A stretch of 64,000 bases of DNA from Aquilaria yunnanensis. Lineage: Eukaryota > Streptophyta > Magnoliopsida > Malvales > Thymelaeaceae. This document shows, piece by piece, positions 12,263 to 24,350 of this stretch. Below the pieces are notes generated by a model. It was not told where the DNA came from, searched no databases, and saw only the letters and a program-made list of their open reading frames with translations. The stretch's first letter is position 1, and each line of letters begins with the position of its first letter. The DNA lies in assembly GCA_039654915.1 (NCBI GenBank), contig CM077594.1:110994893-111058892 (forward strand), written 5' to 3'. The position numbers and the translations under genes are program-made.

Positions 12263-14470
12263 TTAAAATGAGGGCACAATGCCGTAACTGTTCTCTGTCA
12301 TCATGGTTGTCGAAAACATCTGGTCTACTTCAACTTCTACATCTGTTCTCTTTGCAAAGCGACCTTTGATTCGTGGTCTGGTCTCTGCATAAGCTTTTCT
12401 GGATGCATATCTTATTGTCTTTTCAAACTTTCTGGACTTCTTCTTCTCTCTGTAGCGCAGGACCCTAGCCTCCCTGTCCAAGGGAGTTAGTTGAGTTGGC
12501 ACTTGAACTGAAGAGCCTGAGAACAGGTCAATGGTCCCTTTGGGAGGCCTTGCATGGGAGTTTGATATTTCACTCATTGTTGATTCTGGCACAACACCGA
12601 TGTCTAAGGATGAAACAGAAACCTAGTTTATAGAGAGAAAAGAAACAATGAACTTTGTTAGCTTACTGTATGGTGAGTTGAAAGAAGGAGAAAATGTTAG
12701 CCTTGTAGGAAAATAAACACAACCTTTAGCAACAGAATAACTTAAGTTTATTTAAATTTCACAGGACCAAATGCTATTTAAAGAGACAATTCACCACATT
12801 GCTGCACTGGGACACATCTAAGTCAAAGTTCAACATTCAGGCCATCAGAATACTAGGCAAAGTTATTAAAATGTTTTCATGGTGAGTTACCTGTTTTGTA
12901 TTATGCAAGTTCTCCCTAGAATGCTGACCTGGATTTAAATCATAGCTTAAAATTAAGAGGAGGTCCAAAGGATGTTATTCGGATTCTTTTGGAGGAGATA
13001 AAGTAAAAGGAACAAAAAGAGGGGGGGGGGGAGGGGGGGATCCAGCGGGGTTCTTCAGCTGCTCCGCAAAATTGCGTAGAAGTCGAAGTATTCCTCAGGA
13101 GTAGAAAATTAGAAAAGATAAGAGGAAAGCTTTTTAAGCTTGGGAATGTGCTAGAAATTACAGTTTTGGAACGTAGAGTTCAGATGAGAATTTTCAGCAT
13201 AGTTTATTGATGAAGCTGAATAAATAAATAAACAATCCTTCCTAAGTGCAATTTATTTATAAAAGATCTATTGTCTGATGTCTTTACGACTTTACTTGTT
13301 GGCCCAGAGAGCTAAATCACGGGCACTAGATTCAATCTGGGGAAGAAGAGGATAGATCAACAGACACTTAACTTCAATAAAGCACACTCAAAGACAGGAT
13401 TCAACGGGGCAATAGGGAGAAAAAGGAGTCAAATTTATGGGGACTATTAGTATAGTTTATTGAGTTAGTTGCATATATAAATTAAATAAAAAAAAAAACC
13501 CTAGTGCCAACTGAATATTACAATATTCACTTGAGGAATCAGGGAGGTTTGATTCAATTCTCTCTTCTTTTTTTTTTTTTTTTTGTTTTTTTGGTTCAAA
13601 AAAAGCGTGTCTTGAAAAACTGATACAAGAATAGGTTTGGATACACCCAGACCACAGCACAGGTACAAAAAGTAGGAAGTTAAGATTGCGTAAATTGGTG
13701 GAAGGGGGGGGGGGAAACCTTACGCTGTTGCTAATGGAGCCATTATAGCTGTATGAGGTCTTTGATGGCTCATATTCCATGCGGAAGTGAGAATTGCGTG
13801 GTTTCTGCTGCAGCTGATCTCCATTCTGTATGGGGACGAGACTGTCAACCCCATTAATTTGCTGCTGGGTGGTATATGATTGGCGACTGTGGCTGTATTC
13901 ATCTGCAAACTGAGTCTCTGCACTTGAATTGTACTCCACAAGATCCAAATATTCATCTTCTTCCCCTCCCAACAAGAATCCATTATTATTCTGGTTGGTG
14001 CCATCCTTCCCAGGATTAAGCAGTAGCCACGAAGCGGCCTCATCCTCATCCCCTTCAGGGGCTATAAATCCATCCTCAGTTGCTGCTGCTGATGCTGATG
14101 CTACTCTCCTAGTACTACCTTGGTCACAGGTTGGCACACAGCCTGAGATTGGAAGAATTGGAATGCGCTGGTGACGGCGTGCGAGTGGATTGGCGGAGTG
14201 GATGTCTGCATCACAAGAGGTGCAGAGGGAGGCAGCGTCTGCTTTGCAGAGCAAGGCTGCAGGGGCACGTTCACATGCCTCACACACCCAGACACGCTCA
14301 TGGCGTGAAGCCAGGCGGTTAGCGGCATGCACACGGGCATCACAGCCACCGCACAGGTAAGCCGAGTCGGCACGGCAGTAGACGGTGCATGCTGCAGACT
14401 GGCATGTGTCACATGGTCGTGCCCAGTTGTTAACAATCCCACCCCCATCCTTAGTTTCCTCTTTCATCAT
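12263..14470 (-). CDS. COL2: CONSTANS / CONSTANS-LIKE B-box zinc finger transcription factor (group I)
   Basis: Nuclear transcription regulator of the photoperiod/flowering family. Two exons: 13724-14470 (249 codons, phase 0, donor GTAAGG) and 12263-12622 (119 codons plus stop, acceptor CTAG), giving 368 aa. B-box 1 spans residues 20-57 (CDTC...VYC...CGGCDARVH) and B-box 2 63-100 (CEAC...LLC...CTSCDADIH), with all zinc ligands present. Middle motifs are [11 protein letters not shown] (about 144-154) and [12 protein letters not shown] (about 171-182). The CCT domain covers about 299-341 ([23 protein letters not shown]...). The tail YGIVPSF is the VP motif that binds COP1 in this family. The RxRPCDTC-type N-terminus groups it with CO/COL1/COL2 rather than COL3-5; which paralogue it is cannot be settled here. 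The exon 1 reading frame runs on into the intron, so an unspliced model would wrongly end near 13457. Confidence 0.93.
12623..13723 (-). other. COL intron with homopolymer tracts
   Basis: 1101-bp intron between the B-box and CCT exons, a conserved position in group I COL genes. It holds a near-perfect G run of about 19 bases at 13021-13039, a 12-base G run at 13703-13714 that on the transcribed strand is a C run 8 bases into the intron, and a poly-T tract near 13567-13584. Confidence 0.85.
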
Positions 14471-14547
14471 CCCTTAATTTCTTCTGATTCTGCTTGCGGC
14501 GTAGAAAAGTGAGGCCAAGGGCAACCTAAAGAAAATCCAGCTACATC

Positions 14548-14553
14548 CACGTG
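14548..14553. promoter_or_regulatory. G-box upstream of the COL gene
   Basis: CACGTG within CCACGTGTC, 78 bp upstream of the COL start codon. It is the core for bHLH/bZIP factors and, with the flanking TGTC, an ABRE-like site. GGCCCA/TGGGCC-type motifs (site II-like) lie near 14619-14631. The sites are seen; their use is inferred. Confidence 0.5.
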
Positions 14554-14559
14554 TCACGA

Positions 14560-17500
14560 ACTCAGAGGCTACGAAAAGTTTTACCCGTTATCTTGTGGTT
14601 CACTCGCTGAGCTCCTGCGGGCCCAGGCCCAGTGCTGCTGCTGCTTTCTTTTTTGGAACATTTTATTTTATTTAATGCCAGGTAAGTCCTCGACGGTCTA
14701 CTCGACCCTCACATGCCGCAAGCATTGCAAGGTACGTGCTCTCCCTATAATGATGACATGTGTCAGTTGATGGTGCCTTCTGGGTTTGTAAACCTGTCTG
14801 TGAATAAAGATAGATGTGCCGGGATGTTCGTCTGACAGGCTAACACGTGATTGTGTCTCAGCTTTTTGCTTTTGTGTCGTGGGTGTTCAATTTCCTTGTA
14901 CAGTGTTCCTTCAGTTTTCATTCTTGTGCTGTGAAAATCTGACGCTATATAAGGGTGTTTATCAATTTGTTCAACTCATAAAATTAATTACTTTGAACCA
15001 AATCAAACCAATCATAATATGGGTTTTATGCGGATTAGAGTTGGGTCAGGTAACAAAACGTGAAATCCTGTCATATATATAGGGTTGGTGCGGGGTTTTC
15101 AATTTTAAAACCTTGCTAACCTACATCAACGCAATTCTAATCCTCAATTCCTAAATTCTTATCCCTAGTTTGACACCCTTACAGCATTAATACTAATTAG
15201 TAGTTAGTCTCATAATTTGCTCCTTATCAAATCAGGTAACATATTTTCTCCAACCAAGTGTAGTAATGCTACATGCATTAAATTTTAGCATGCATAATAG
15301 TTTAGCAAAATAAGTATATCAAAGATCTTTTGATCAAACTTAAAAAAAAATTATTTGTATTAAAATTAACTTCTTTTTTCTTAAAAATTTATTCATAATC
15401 CATGAGCTGTAAATATCTTAGGAGACAATATTTAGGTAGACCATTCGAAGTCCAACTATATATTTAATAATATAGTTTTCACTTTGTAATTCAGAAGTAA
15501 AGAAGCGAGATGTATAAATTTTTTGTACTTTGTATAGGTACATTTTGAAAAATCAAATGAAAATTTCATAAAATTTATATGTAAAACCAAAAAAAGAAAG
15601 AAAAACAATAGCATATAATAACTTTTAAAACCCGATTATACTGAACCAACCCGAACAGTCCTTATACAGGTAGGGTTTCAATCGAATTTTTATTCATGTT
15701 GGTAGGGTTAGGTACTAGAATGTACAATCCAGTTAATGTAGCAAAGCGAGTTGGGTTCTACTAAACCCGGTCAAATCCGACCCACGAACACTGATCTTTT
15801 ATATGTATATATATATATATTGCATCATGAGTTGTTGGCAGTAGAATTTGGTTTCTGTCCCTTGCAGAACTGAAGTTCCCATCTTCTCGTTTCGGCTTTT
15901 AACACTTTTGAAGCTGGAGTTTTTTAGCTTCAGTTTCTCTGTATTACCTGATTGGATCCTTGTTCCAAGCTAAATTAAGTGTTGGATACTGCACTACCGA
16001 TTTTCATTACGAGCCTTAAATTGACTAATAAAGTTCAACCGCATTCACCTCAAAGCATTGATTCAAGGAAGAGGGGAGGGAGAAATTAAACCCTAAGAAA
16101 GCGATATGAGATAAGGAAGCACAGAAGCATGTCTGTGTCAGCGTCGCAATTATCTTGTTAACTTTTCTTTTCCTCACTCTTTTATGGCTACAAGTTGGTC
16201 CCCAAACAGTCTAAGTATAGAACCAAATTTAACAACCCAATACGTGGAACAGAATGGGTAAACCGTTATTTCCTAATATAAAATTTGAAAGTTGGGAAAA
16301 AGCCCAGCCACAACCCCTGTGCACTTCATTTGCTTTGCCCTCTCAACAGTACCTACGTGGATGTAACATGACCGTTGGTTTGATGAGAGGCAGCTGACTC
16401 GGACGAGTCCAGGAAATTCATCCCACCAATTCGATATTGCCAGGTAAGATGTCAACAGATAAAGTTAGATGTGCACCGCAAGCTGTGATACTAAGAGCCT
16501 AGGCCTAGAGGCTGCCTCATCTCCAATCGCCTTCAAATCGCCCCCATCCATAAATCTATCTATCTCTTTAACGTCGTTTTAGTAACTTTAACTACAGGAT
16601 TGTTCACTCACACTCGCTCATATGTGTATGAGTGGTCTTAACGCAACCCGTTTTGCTTCTTGCTTAATAGCAGTAATTATAAGAAAAAGGCTAATGAAAA
16701 AATTATAGCCACTACATTTGGATAAGGTGAGTGGTGAGATTAGATTACGGGTCAATTCAGATTGAGAAAGTTGTAGCATTAGCATGGATCTTTGTCTGGA
16801 TGGTTGCAGACGAGAACAGCTCAACAAAATTCTGTGTTGGGGGTGTGCAAATTTAAATTCTTTCCCCTAAGCACCGCCCCTCCTCCTTCTCTTTTGTTTA
16901 TCTCTTTTCATCTCTTCCTTTTGTACATGTGAGAATCCAACGAAGAAAAAAGTGAAGTTGACAACTACATATTTCTAACAGCTTCTTTTTTTTTTTTTTT
17001 TTTTAAATTTATTTGCTACATCAGATTTTATTTATATATTTTTATCCCTGGGGCATTTTTTCAGTTTCGAGGAGGATAATGATTTTGTCTACCAACAGAA
17101 TTTGCCATAAGCTGTTAAAGCATTTGATAATTTATTTAAAAAACAAAGAACATTATACTTTTTCTCTAAGGTTTGGTACTAATTATGCTAACACCTCGTA
17201 GATTGGAAATCTAATCTTACTGGCATTAACTTTTAGAATTCAAAATTAAATTACTTAATAACTGTATTTCAATAAATTAAAACTATTATCCAGTAGTAAT
17301 TTTTTAAAGTTCATGAATAATTTAAATTATCAACTCTTCCCTCTGAATATTTCAAAAATTAATTTTTTCCCTAGAGGTGTTGAAAAACTGAAGGTGGTAA
17401 AGAGTAGTTTTCCAAACTTAAGGGTTATAAGTGATTAGAATTTAAAGCTAAACTTTTTTCTTTTTTTTATACCTAGAAGCATGTACAAGATATAGTATGG

Positions 17501-18256
17501 TATTAGAGAGTTACTAAAAAAAGTTTTAGAGGAAAGTGTAATTGACCTTCCATAAAAAGTGAAACTAATTCCTTTTCATATGGCTGAAATGAAAAGTTCT
17601 ATTGAATAAAAGCCTTTTCTTTTGTAAGTATCATATGGCAAGTAAATTGCCAAGGTAAAATGTGAACTACATCATTCTGCAAATAAAAAAAGACTCACAT
17701 GTCCTCAGTCCATCCTTTTGTTTTGTGCGATGGCCATGGAAAAGAACGATGATAGCTTCTCCTCCTCCTTTCTCTTCTTCATGATAGTGGTGACAGGCAG
17801 AGTTGCACACAAGTTAGTCGCCATGGGACAATTCCAGTAATTGCCAAATAAGCAGCCATCGGGTGGCAGTGAAGAGGCTGTGGATCTGCAGAGAAAGGTA
17901 GGGACGGATCATGAAGGACTCACCCTTTTGATTTGGCATTGCCAGCCAAATTATATGTATATCAAAATAATGTAAGAACAATTTTGATATTAAAGTAAAA
18001 TATGTACAACACATAAAGACAATTGTATAAGCATATAATTACATACGTACAAAATAACTTTTGTTTATACATTGGATTAATATATTAAAATTTAAGCAAT
18101 TAAAATGTGTACAAATGATTGAATATATCTATAACATATCTCTAATATTATTTGTAGATATGTGTCACATTACTTGTTTTAAACATCAAGTTTTATACAT
18201 ATCTGTAATTTGATTTGTACATATCTCTAATTTTAGGGGAAAGGGGATTTGACGCG

Positions 18257-18303
<47 letters not shown>

Positions 18304-18391
18304 TTTTTATGGGATGTTTAACTCATAACATATCTGTAATATTATTTGTTCATATTTTTCATTTTTTTGTACATTGAGTTTTTACATATTT
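14560..18391. other. AT-rich intergenic region with transposon remnants
   Basis: No gene is supported. Around 15000-15110 and 15620-15790 there are GGGTTGG.../...CCAACCC-type sequences in opposite orientation, perhaps degraded inverted-repeat ends. A 36-codon frame at about 17728-17841 (MAMEKNDD...) has no recognisable features. Bases 18175-18390 carry several ACATATCTSTAAT-like repeats, which recur beyond the copia element at 24365-24385. Confidence 0.45.
18259..18302. repeat. Compound microsatellite (CA)n(TA)n
   Basis: About 14 CA units followed by 7-8 TA units, 90 bp from the left end of the copia element. Confidence 0.95.
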
Positions 18392-18646
18392 TGTTGAGAA
18401 TAATTGATCAACTAGTTTTCAATGGATCAATGACTCACAAACAATAACGACTTGTCATATTGATCAAGAATGTTTACCTTTATATAGGCTAGTTACATAA
18501 GAAACCTATTAGAAATAGAAGAAGTAATCTAAACCTAAACTATTACGTAACCCTAGTTGTCTTAAGATTACTTGCATTTAACCATGCACATGCATTAAAA
18601 ACTACAAGTTGTCAAGTAAAAGGTCCTACATGGACTTTTCTCTACA
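18392..18646 (-). repeat. Copia 3' LTR
   Basis: TGTTGAGAATAATTGATCAAC... to ...CTTTTCTCTACA. Pairs with 24101-24350; the divergence indicates an old insertion. Confidence 0.9.
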
Positions 18647-18749
18647 TTCCCTTCCTTAAACTAATTGCCTATGGCAATTAGTTTAAAAATATCACACACT
18701 CCCAGATGCTCTTGTAGTTTCTGAAATGTTTTAGGCCTCAAAGCCTTGG

Positions 18750-19320
18750 TTATGACATTGCCACTTGGTTTTGACTTCTACAATGCTCTAGTTCAATGAC
18801 TTCTTCCTTAACAAGCTTTCTTAAGAAGTGAAAACGTACATCTATGTGTTTGCTTCGTCCATGCATGACAAGGTTCTTAGAGAGTTTAATAGTTGAACTA
18901 TTGTCACACATAGTTGTAGTGCATTCCTTTTGTGTTTGCCCTAGATCATTTAATATCTTTTTCATTCATACAACTTGCGAAGCACAGCTTGCTACTGCCA
19001 CAAACTCAACTTCAGTAGTTGATAAAGTAACTATAGGTTGCTTTCTTGAGGACCAAGCTACAGCTTTTGAACTTAGAAGAAACACATATCTAGAAGTACT
19101 CATCCTATCTTCTAAATCTCCAGTGTAGTCATTATCAATGAAGACCATCAAGTTTCCATGTTCTCCTTTTCTTATACTTGATTCCATAGTTCATTGTTCC
19201 TTTTAAGTATCTCAAGGCCCTCTTAGCTGGTTGTAAATGAAGCTCAGCAGGTCTACCCATGTATCTGCTAATAAGGCTAATGACAAACATCATATTTGGA
19301 CAAATGGTAGTCAGATACAT
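18750..19320 (-). pseudogene. Copia RT end and RNase H (frameshifted)
   Basis: Three minus-strand frames in succession: 19135-19320 (SRYMGRPAELHLQPAKRALRYLKG), 18966-19187 (DNDYTGDLEDRMSTSRYVF and SRKQPIVTLSTTEVEFVA) and 18750-18965 (CDNSSTIKLSKN, HIDVRFHFLR). Together they cover the C-terminal RT/RNase H module of copia polyproteins, with two frame changes. Confidence 0.88.
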
Positions 19321-19554
19321 GAGCCTTCCTACTATTTGTTTGAAATAGGTCTCCTAAGTTGCTACTCCATTATCATCTTTACTTATTTTGACACTTCAAA
19401 CAATTGGAATAGTCACTACCTTGCTCTCCATCATTCCAAATCTTTCTAATATCTCATGAGCATACCTTCTTTGAAAAATACAAATGCTACCATTTCTGAA
19501 GCACTTCTATTCCCAAAAAGAATCTCATTCTCCTTAAATCAGACATGTCAAATT

Positions 19555-20968
19555 TGGGTAAATTGCGCGCATTACCCCCAACCTTTAACTATTGTTCCTA
19601 TTCTAACTATAACCTTCATTTTCCTCGTACAATACCCTAACCTCATTAAAATGTTTCATTTTAACCCCCTTTTAGATGAAAATTGTTATGTTGGATGGAA
19701 AATGTCACATCAGCATAGGATTATAAAAGAAAAAGCTAGTTTTAACTCCCTAAAAACTTTTTCCTTCCCAAATAGACCTAAAAACTCTGAAACCTAACGA
19801 TCAGACCACCCTGTCACCACAAAAAAAAAATTAGAATTTTAATCAGCCTTCACTGTTTGATAGCCTTTTTTATCCTCTTTAACTTCCTACTCTCTCATTT
19901 CTTCCAAAGCTCAACCAATTTTTGTAAATTGAGCTTCAAATATTCAGGTTTCAGAATTTCAGATGCATATATATGAAAATCTGATGAGATTTGGAAGAAA
20001 TGATAGAAGAGAAAGTTAAAGAGCATAAAAAATACTACCAAACCATATAAGCCGATCAAAATTTTGAAAAAAAAAATTTCCTGACATGGTGGCGTAGCTG
20101 CATCGATAAGTTTCCTGGTGGAGGTGCCATTATGTCGGGAAAAAAATTTCCAGAATCTTGATCGGCATACATGGTTTGGTAGCATTTTTCATCCTCGTTA
20201 ACTTTCTTTTCTATCATTTCTTCTAAATCTCAACGGATTTTTGTAAATCAAGCTTTAAAGATTCAAATTTCAAAATTTCAAATCGAGATGTATGAAAATT
20301 TGCTATGATTTAGAAGAAATGATAGGGGAGAAAGTTAAAAATGATGAAAAATACTATCAAACCATGTAGGTCGATAAAAAATCTATAAATTTTTTTTTCT
20401 GCACGATGGCACAGCAGCCGGAAAACTCATCGGCATGGCGGCGCCATTGTGTCGGAAAAAATTTTCCCAAAATTTTGATCGGCTCATATGAGTTGATAGT
20501 ATTTTTCATTTTCTTTAACTTTCTCTTTTATCATTTCTTTCAAATCTCATTAGATTTTCATATATCTGCATCTAAAATTATGAAATCTGAATATTTGAAA
20601 CTCGATTTACAAAAATTGGTTGAGCTTTGGAAGAAGTAATAGAAGAGAAAGTTAAAGAAGATGAAAAAGGGTATCAAACCATGAGGACTGATTAAAATTC
20701 TAGATTTTTTTTTATGGTAATAGGGGTGGTCAGATCGTTAGGTTTCAAAGTTTTTAGATCTCTTTGACAAAGAGAAAGCTTTTAATTAGCTTTTTCCCTT
20801 ATAATCCGGTGCTGACGTGGTCTTTTCCATCCAACATAACAATTTTCATCTAAAAAATGGTCAAAATGAAACATTTTAATGAGGTTGGGGTATTGTATAA
20901 GTAAAATGAAGGTTAGGGTTAGAACATAAGCAATAATTAAAGTTGGGTGTAGTGCGTGCATTTTACCC
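19555..20968. mobile_element. Mutator-like foldback element nested in the copia RT
   Basis: 1.41 kb element with ends GGGTAAATTGCGCGCATTAC... and the inverted ...GTGCGTGCATTTTACCC. Terminal inverted repeats extend at least 200 bp. A direct repeat TGTCAAATT flanks it (19546-19554 and 20969-20977); a 9-bp target duplication is characteristic of Mutator-like elements. Inside are further palindromic modules (near 19850-20060, 20165-20390 and 20480-20700), so most of the element can fold back on itself. No transposase is visible, so it is non-autonomous. Confidence 0.9.
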
Positions 20969-21042
20969 TGTCAAATTCCCTCATTATTGAATCTTTAGAT
21001 CTAGCCATTAAGTCTTTGTCATCTCCAATGAATATTAAATCA

Positions 21043-21237
21043 TCAACATATATGCTTACAATCAGAATTTTTTTTTTTCCCTTTCTTAGTGAACAATGTT
21101 TGTTCACCATTACATCTCTGAAAACCTTCTTCTAAGAAGAATGCTTCAATTATGCTAAACCAGGCTCTAGGAGCTTGTTTCAAACCATATAGAGCCTTAT
21201 GCAACTTATAAACCAAGTGTTCATTCCTCTTTTTCAC
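21043..21237 (-). pseudogene. Copia reverse transcriptase fragment
   Basis: Reads VYKLHKALYGLKQAPRAW, the hallmark copia RT motif, followed by a degenerate continuation. The rest of the RT is displaced by the foldback element at 19555-20968, which inserted just downstream in the minus-strand sense. Confidence 0.88.
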
Positions 21238-22094
21238 GTATTTTTATGGTTGTTCCACAAAAACATTATTATTTAGATTTTTATGAAGAAAGGCTGACTT
21301 TACATCTAACTGGAAAATTTTCCAGTTTCTTTAGGCTGCTAGAGCAATAATCATTCTATCTCTGTTCATTCTTGCCATTGGAGCATAAACTTCTATATAG
21401 TCTATTCCATGTTCTTATGTGTATCATTTAGTAACTAATCGTGCCTTGTACTTTTCCACCTCTCATTGTTAATTATATTTGGTTTTATAAACATATTTCA
21501 CTCATGTTTTCTTAGCTCCTTTAGGCAGTTTAGTGAGCATCTAGGTTTTGTTTCTTTTTATTGATTCTCTTTCAGCATCCATTGCTTTCTTCCATCTTAA
21601 GTTTTTCACAGCTTCTTCGAAGTGGACAAGATTAGCTAGCACCAAATTTGCTTTATTATCAGAAAATGCTGTCCCACTCTTATAGTCATGTAACAATCTT
21701 AAAGGTTTCCTTTTTCTTCTTTGGTCTTTTTTTTTATTTGTTTTCTTTCTACATCTTTTTCCTCAACTCTTATTGCACCATAATTATTGTTATAGACTTG
21801 TTCAATTTCTGAATCCACTTCTTTATCTTCCCATTCTAGTTCCATCAGAATATGTCTTTCAAATTCTTTATTTCAATTCCATTATTTTTATTCTTCAAAT
21901 ATGACATCTTTATTCACAACAATCCTTCTTGTGGATGAATCATATAATCTGTACCATTTGGACTCTTCACTAACTCCTAGAAATACACAAGTGAAGCTCT
22001 TATCATTAAGCTTAGTTCTCTTTGCATCTGGGACATAAATATGTGCCACACTTCCAAAGATTCTGAAATGCTCAACTGATGGCTTAACTCCACT

Positions 22095-22523
22095 TCATTC
22101 TTCTTGAAAGGTAACATTCTTAACAGCTAAAGTAAGGCATCTATTTAAAATATAGATTGTCCAATTCACTACTTCAGGCCAGAAAGTCTTAGGAATTTTC
22201 TTATCTGGCAACATTGATTGAACCATATTCATTATGTTCTTATTCTTTCTTTCTGCCACGCCATTTTGATGTGGAGTAAAGTTATAGTTAACTACCTTTT
22301 TCACACCATTCTCTTCACAGAAGTTCTTAAATTCTTCTGAGTTAAACTCACCTCCTCTATTAGTACACAAACACTTAATGAATAATCCAGTTTCCTTTTC
22401 AACAAGCCTTTTAACATTTTTGAAGGAATTTGAAGCATCGAATTTTTCTGTCAAGAAATAAACATTCGCTTTTCTACTGTAGTCATCAAGAAAGCATAAA
22501 AAATACCCTTTTTTTCCATCCAT
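22095..22523 (-). pseudogene. Copia integrase core fragment
   Basis: 142 codons with FLDDYSRK (first catalytic Asp region), CTNRGGEFNSEEF (second Asp replaced: TNRGGEF where TDRGGEF is usual) and HQNGVAERKN (catalytic Glu). The D-to-N change and flanking stops mean it is not functional. Confidence 0.88.
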
Positions 22524-23082
22524 ATGAACAAGCTCTAGCTTTTATGTTGTTCTCCATGAACTTTCTTTACGAGTAAGGTTTCTGTGCTATTTTCCAATCA
22601 AGCAGCCAGTGCATGAAAGTTCTGGCTTTGATAGCATTGGTAATCCACGTACCATCTACTTACTTTGCAAAGTTTTTAGACCTTTATAGCTTAAATGCCC
22701 ATATCTTCGATGCCAAATGTGAGTTAAATCCTGAGATCAAGTGTGAAGATACATTTCTTCTTGAGTTTGTGGTTTGCTCATTAGAATAAACATTCTATTG
22801 GTTGTCATGTTGATCTCAATGACAACCCTTTCTCTTGATGATATATTTTACACTTGCCTTCATTAGTTACAATAGCCATGCCCTTTTCTTAAAGCTAGTC
22901 AATACTCAACAAATTATTCTTTGAATCTGACTCATAGTACACTTCTATGATTGTGTGATTGACTCTATGCAACGATAGTCTTATACTTCATTTTCCCATT
23001 ACATTCATCTTTGAATTATTTCCCAACTTTGCCACATGCATGAATTCTTTATCCAAGTTCTTAAACATGGATTGGTTTCCAT

Positions 23083-23742
23083 TCATGTTATTTGGGGATC
23101 CTGATCTAGGAACCATGCATGTTCATTTCTTGCTTTAGTCATGTCAATATATGACATTAATAACATGCCCTCTTTTCCTTCATGTTCTATGTAGTTTGCC
23201 TCTTTGTCCCATGTGGGACATTCATACTGAAAATGTCCTAGTTTATGACACTTATAATAACACTCCATAATGGCTTCATTGAATCCTTGCCGACCTCTTC
23301 CTCTTCTTCTAAATCTTTATCTACCTCGACCTCTTTCGCCAATCCTATTCTCAGTAGTTACTTTTAGAGCTTGTTCTTCACTACTTGCTTTTTGAAACTT
23401 TTGCTCATGCATAATTAAAGAGCTTTGCAACTCATTTATTGATAAAGTATCAATATCCTTTGATTCCTCAATGGAACAAACAATATAGTTGAACTCATCA
23501 ATCAATGATATGAAGATCTTCTCCATAATTGTCACATCTCTCATCTGTTTGCCATAGGTCCTTATCTTATTGGCCACAACCATCACCTTGGTGAAGTATT
23601 CAAAAACCATTTTTCCTGGTTTCATCTCAAGTGTTTCAAACTCCTTTCTTTGTGCTTGTAACATTGAGCGTTTCACCCTTGTATTCCCTTCAAACTTTCT
23701 CTTCATCGAGTCCCAAATCTGTTTGGAAGTATTCTTTTCCAA
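23083..23742 (-). pseudogene. Copia Gag with zinc knuckle (broken)
   Basis: A 141-codon frame (23317-23742) carries the copia gag signature: the KQIWDSMKRKFEGN region, then LQAQRKEFETLEMKPGK and the SIEESKDIDTLSINELQSSL helix. A second frame (23083-23268) supplies the CCHC knuckle CYKCHKLGHFQYEC. Stops and a frame change separate them. Confidence 0.85.
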
Positions 23743-24085
23743 GATTGTCTCAAGGATGGTTCTATCTATAGCCTGAAATAGATAGTTTTTTTGTTATAGT
23801 TTTGTACTTTTAAATCTTTCAGCTTCAACTCGTCAAGCTTCTTCTGTTATGTTTCAGTGAGCACTGCTCCTTTTGGGGGTTGCATATATCCAGTCTCTAT
23901 CAGATTCCAATATTCTTTGGATTTCAAAAAGTTATCCATTAACATGCTCTAATAATCATAGTGACCATCGAAGAGTGGCACAGCTAGCTAGACAAAACTC
24001 CCGTTGCTTTCAATCGTTATCTCTATTTCTTCAATTGCAAGTCACACTTAGAAAGATTGTTTTTGTTTCATTAGGCCCAGTAATT

Positions 24086-24097
24086 GCTCTGATACCA
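24086..24097 (-). other. Copia primer-binding site, tRNA-Met type
   Basis: Plus GCTCTGATACCA, the same 12 bases as the PBS of the gypsy element at 5983-5994. Confidence 0.88.
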
Positions 24098-24100
24098 ATT

Positions 24101-24350
24101 TGTTAAGAATAATTGATCAACTAGTGCTTAATGGATCAAAGACTTCCAAACAAACTGAAATAATGACTTGTCATATTGATCAAGAATATTTACCTTTATA
24201 TAGGCTAGTTACATAAGAAACATATTAGAAATCTAAACCTAAACTATTACGTAATCCTTGTTGTCTTAGGATTACTTGCATGTAACCATGCACATGCATT
24301 AAAGACTAAACCTGGTCATCTAAAAAGTCCTAAATGGACTTTTCTTTATA
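24101..24350 (-). repeat. Copia 5' LTR
   Basis: TGTTAAGAATAATTGATCAAC... to ...CTTTTCTTTATA. The expected terminal CA has decayed to TA. It begins 3 bp after the primer-binding site. Confidence 0.88.

Larger units (their letters stand above)
18392..24350 (-). mobile_element. Ty1/copia retrotransposon, degenerate, with a nested DNA element
   Basis: The minus-strand element is bounded by about 250-bp LTRs (18392-18646 and 24101-24350) that are clearly homologous but carry many differences and small indels. It has a tRNA-Met PBS (24086-24097) and a PPT (18647-18657, minus AAGGAAGGGAA). Recognisable pieces in minus-strand order are gag, zinc knuckle, integrase, reverse transcriptase and RNase H, which is the copia order (integrase before RT). 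All coding pieces are broken by stops and frameshifts. No clear 5-bp target duplication is left. Confidence 0.93.

Noticed and set aside
13457..13723. Apparent C-terminal extension of the B-box protein
   Set aside because: It is intron read-through after a clear GTAAGG donor, and the CCT exon joins in phase downstream.
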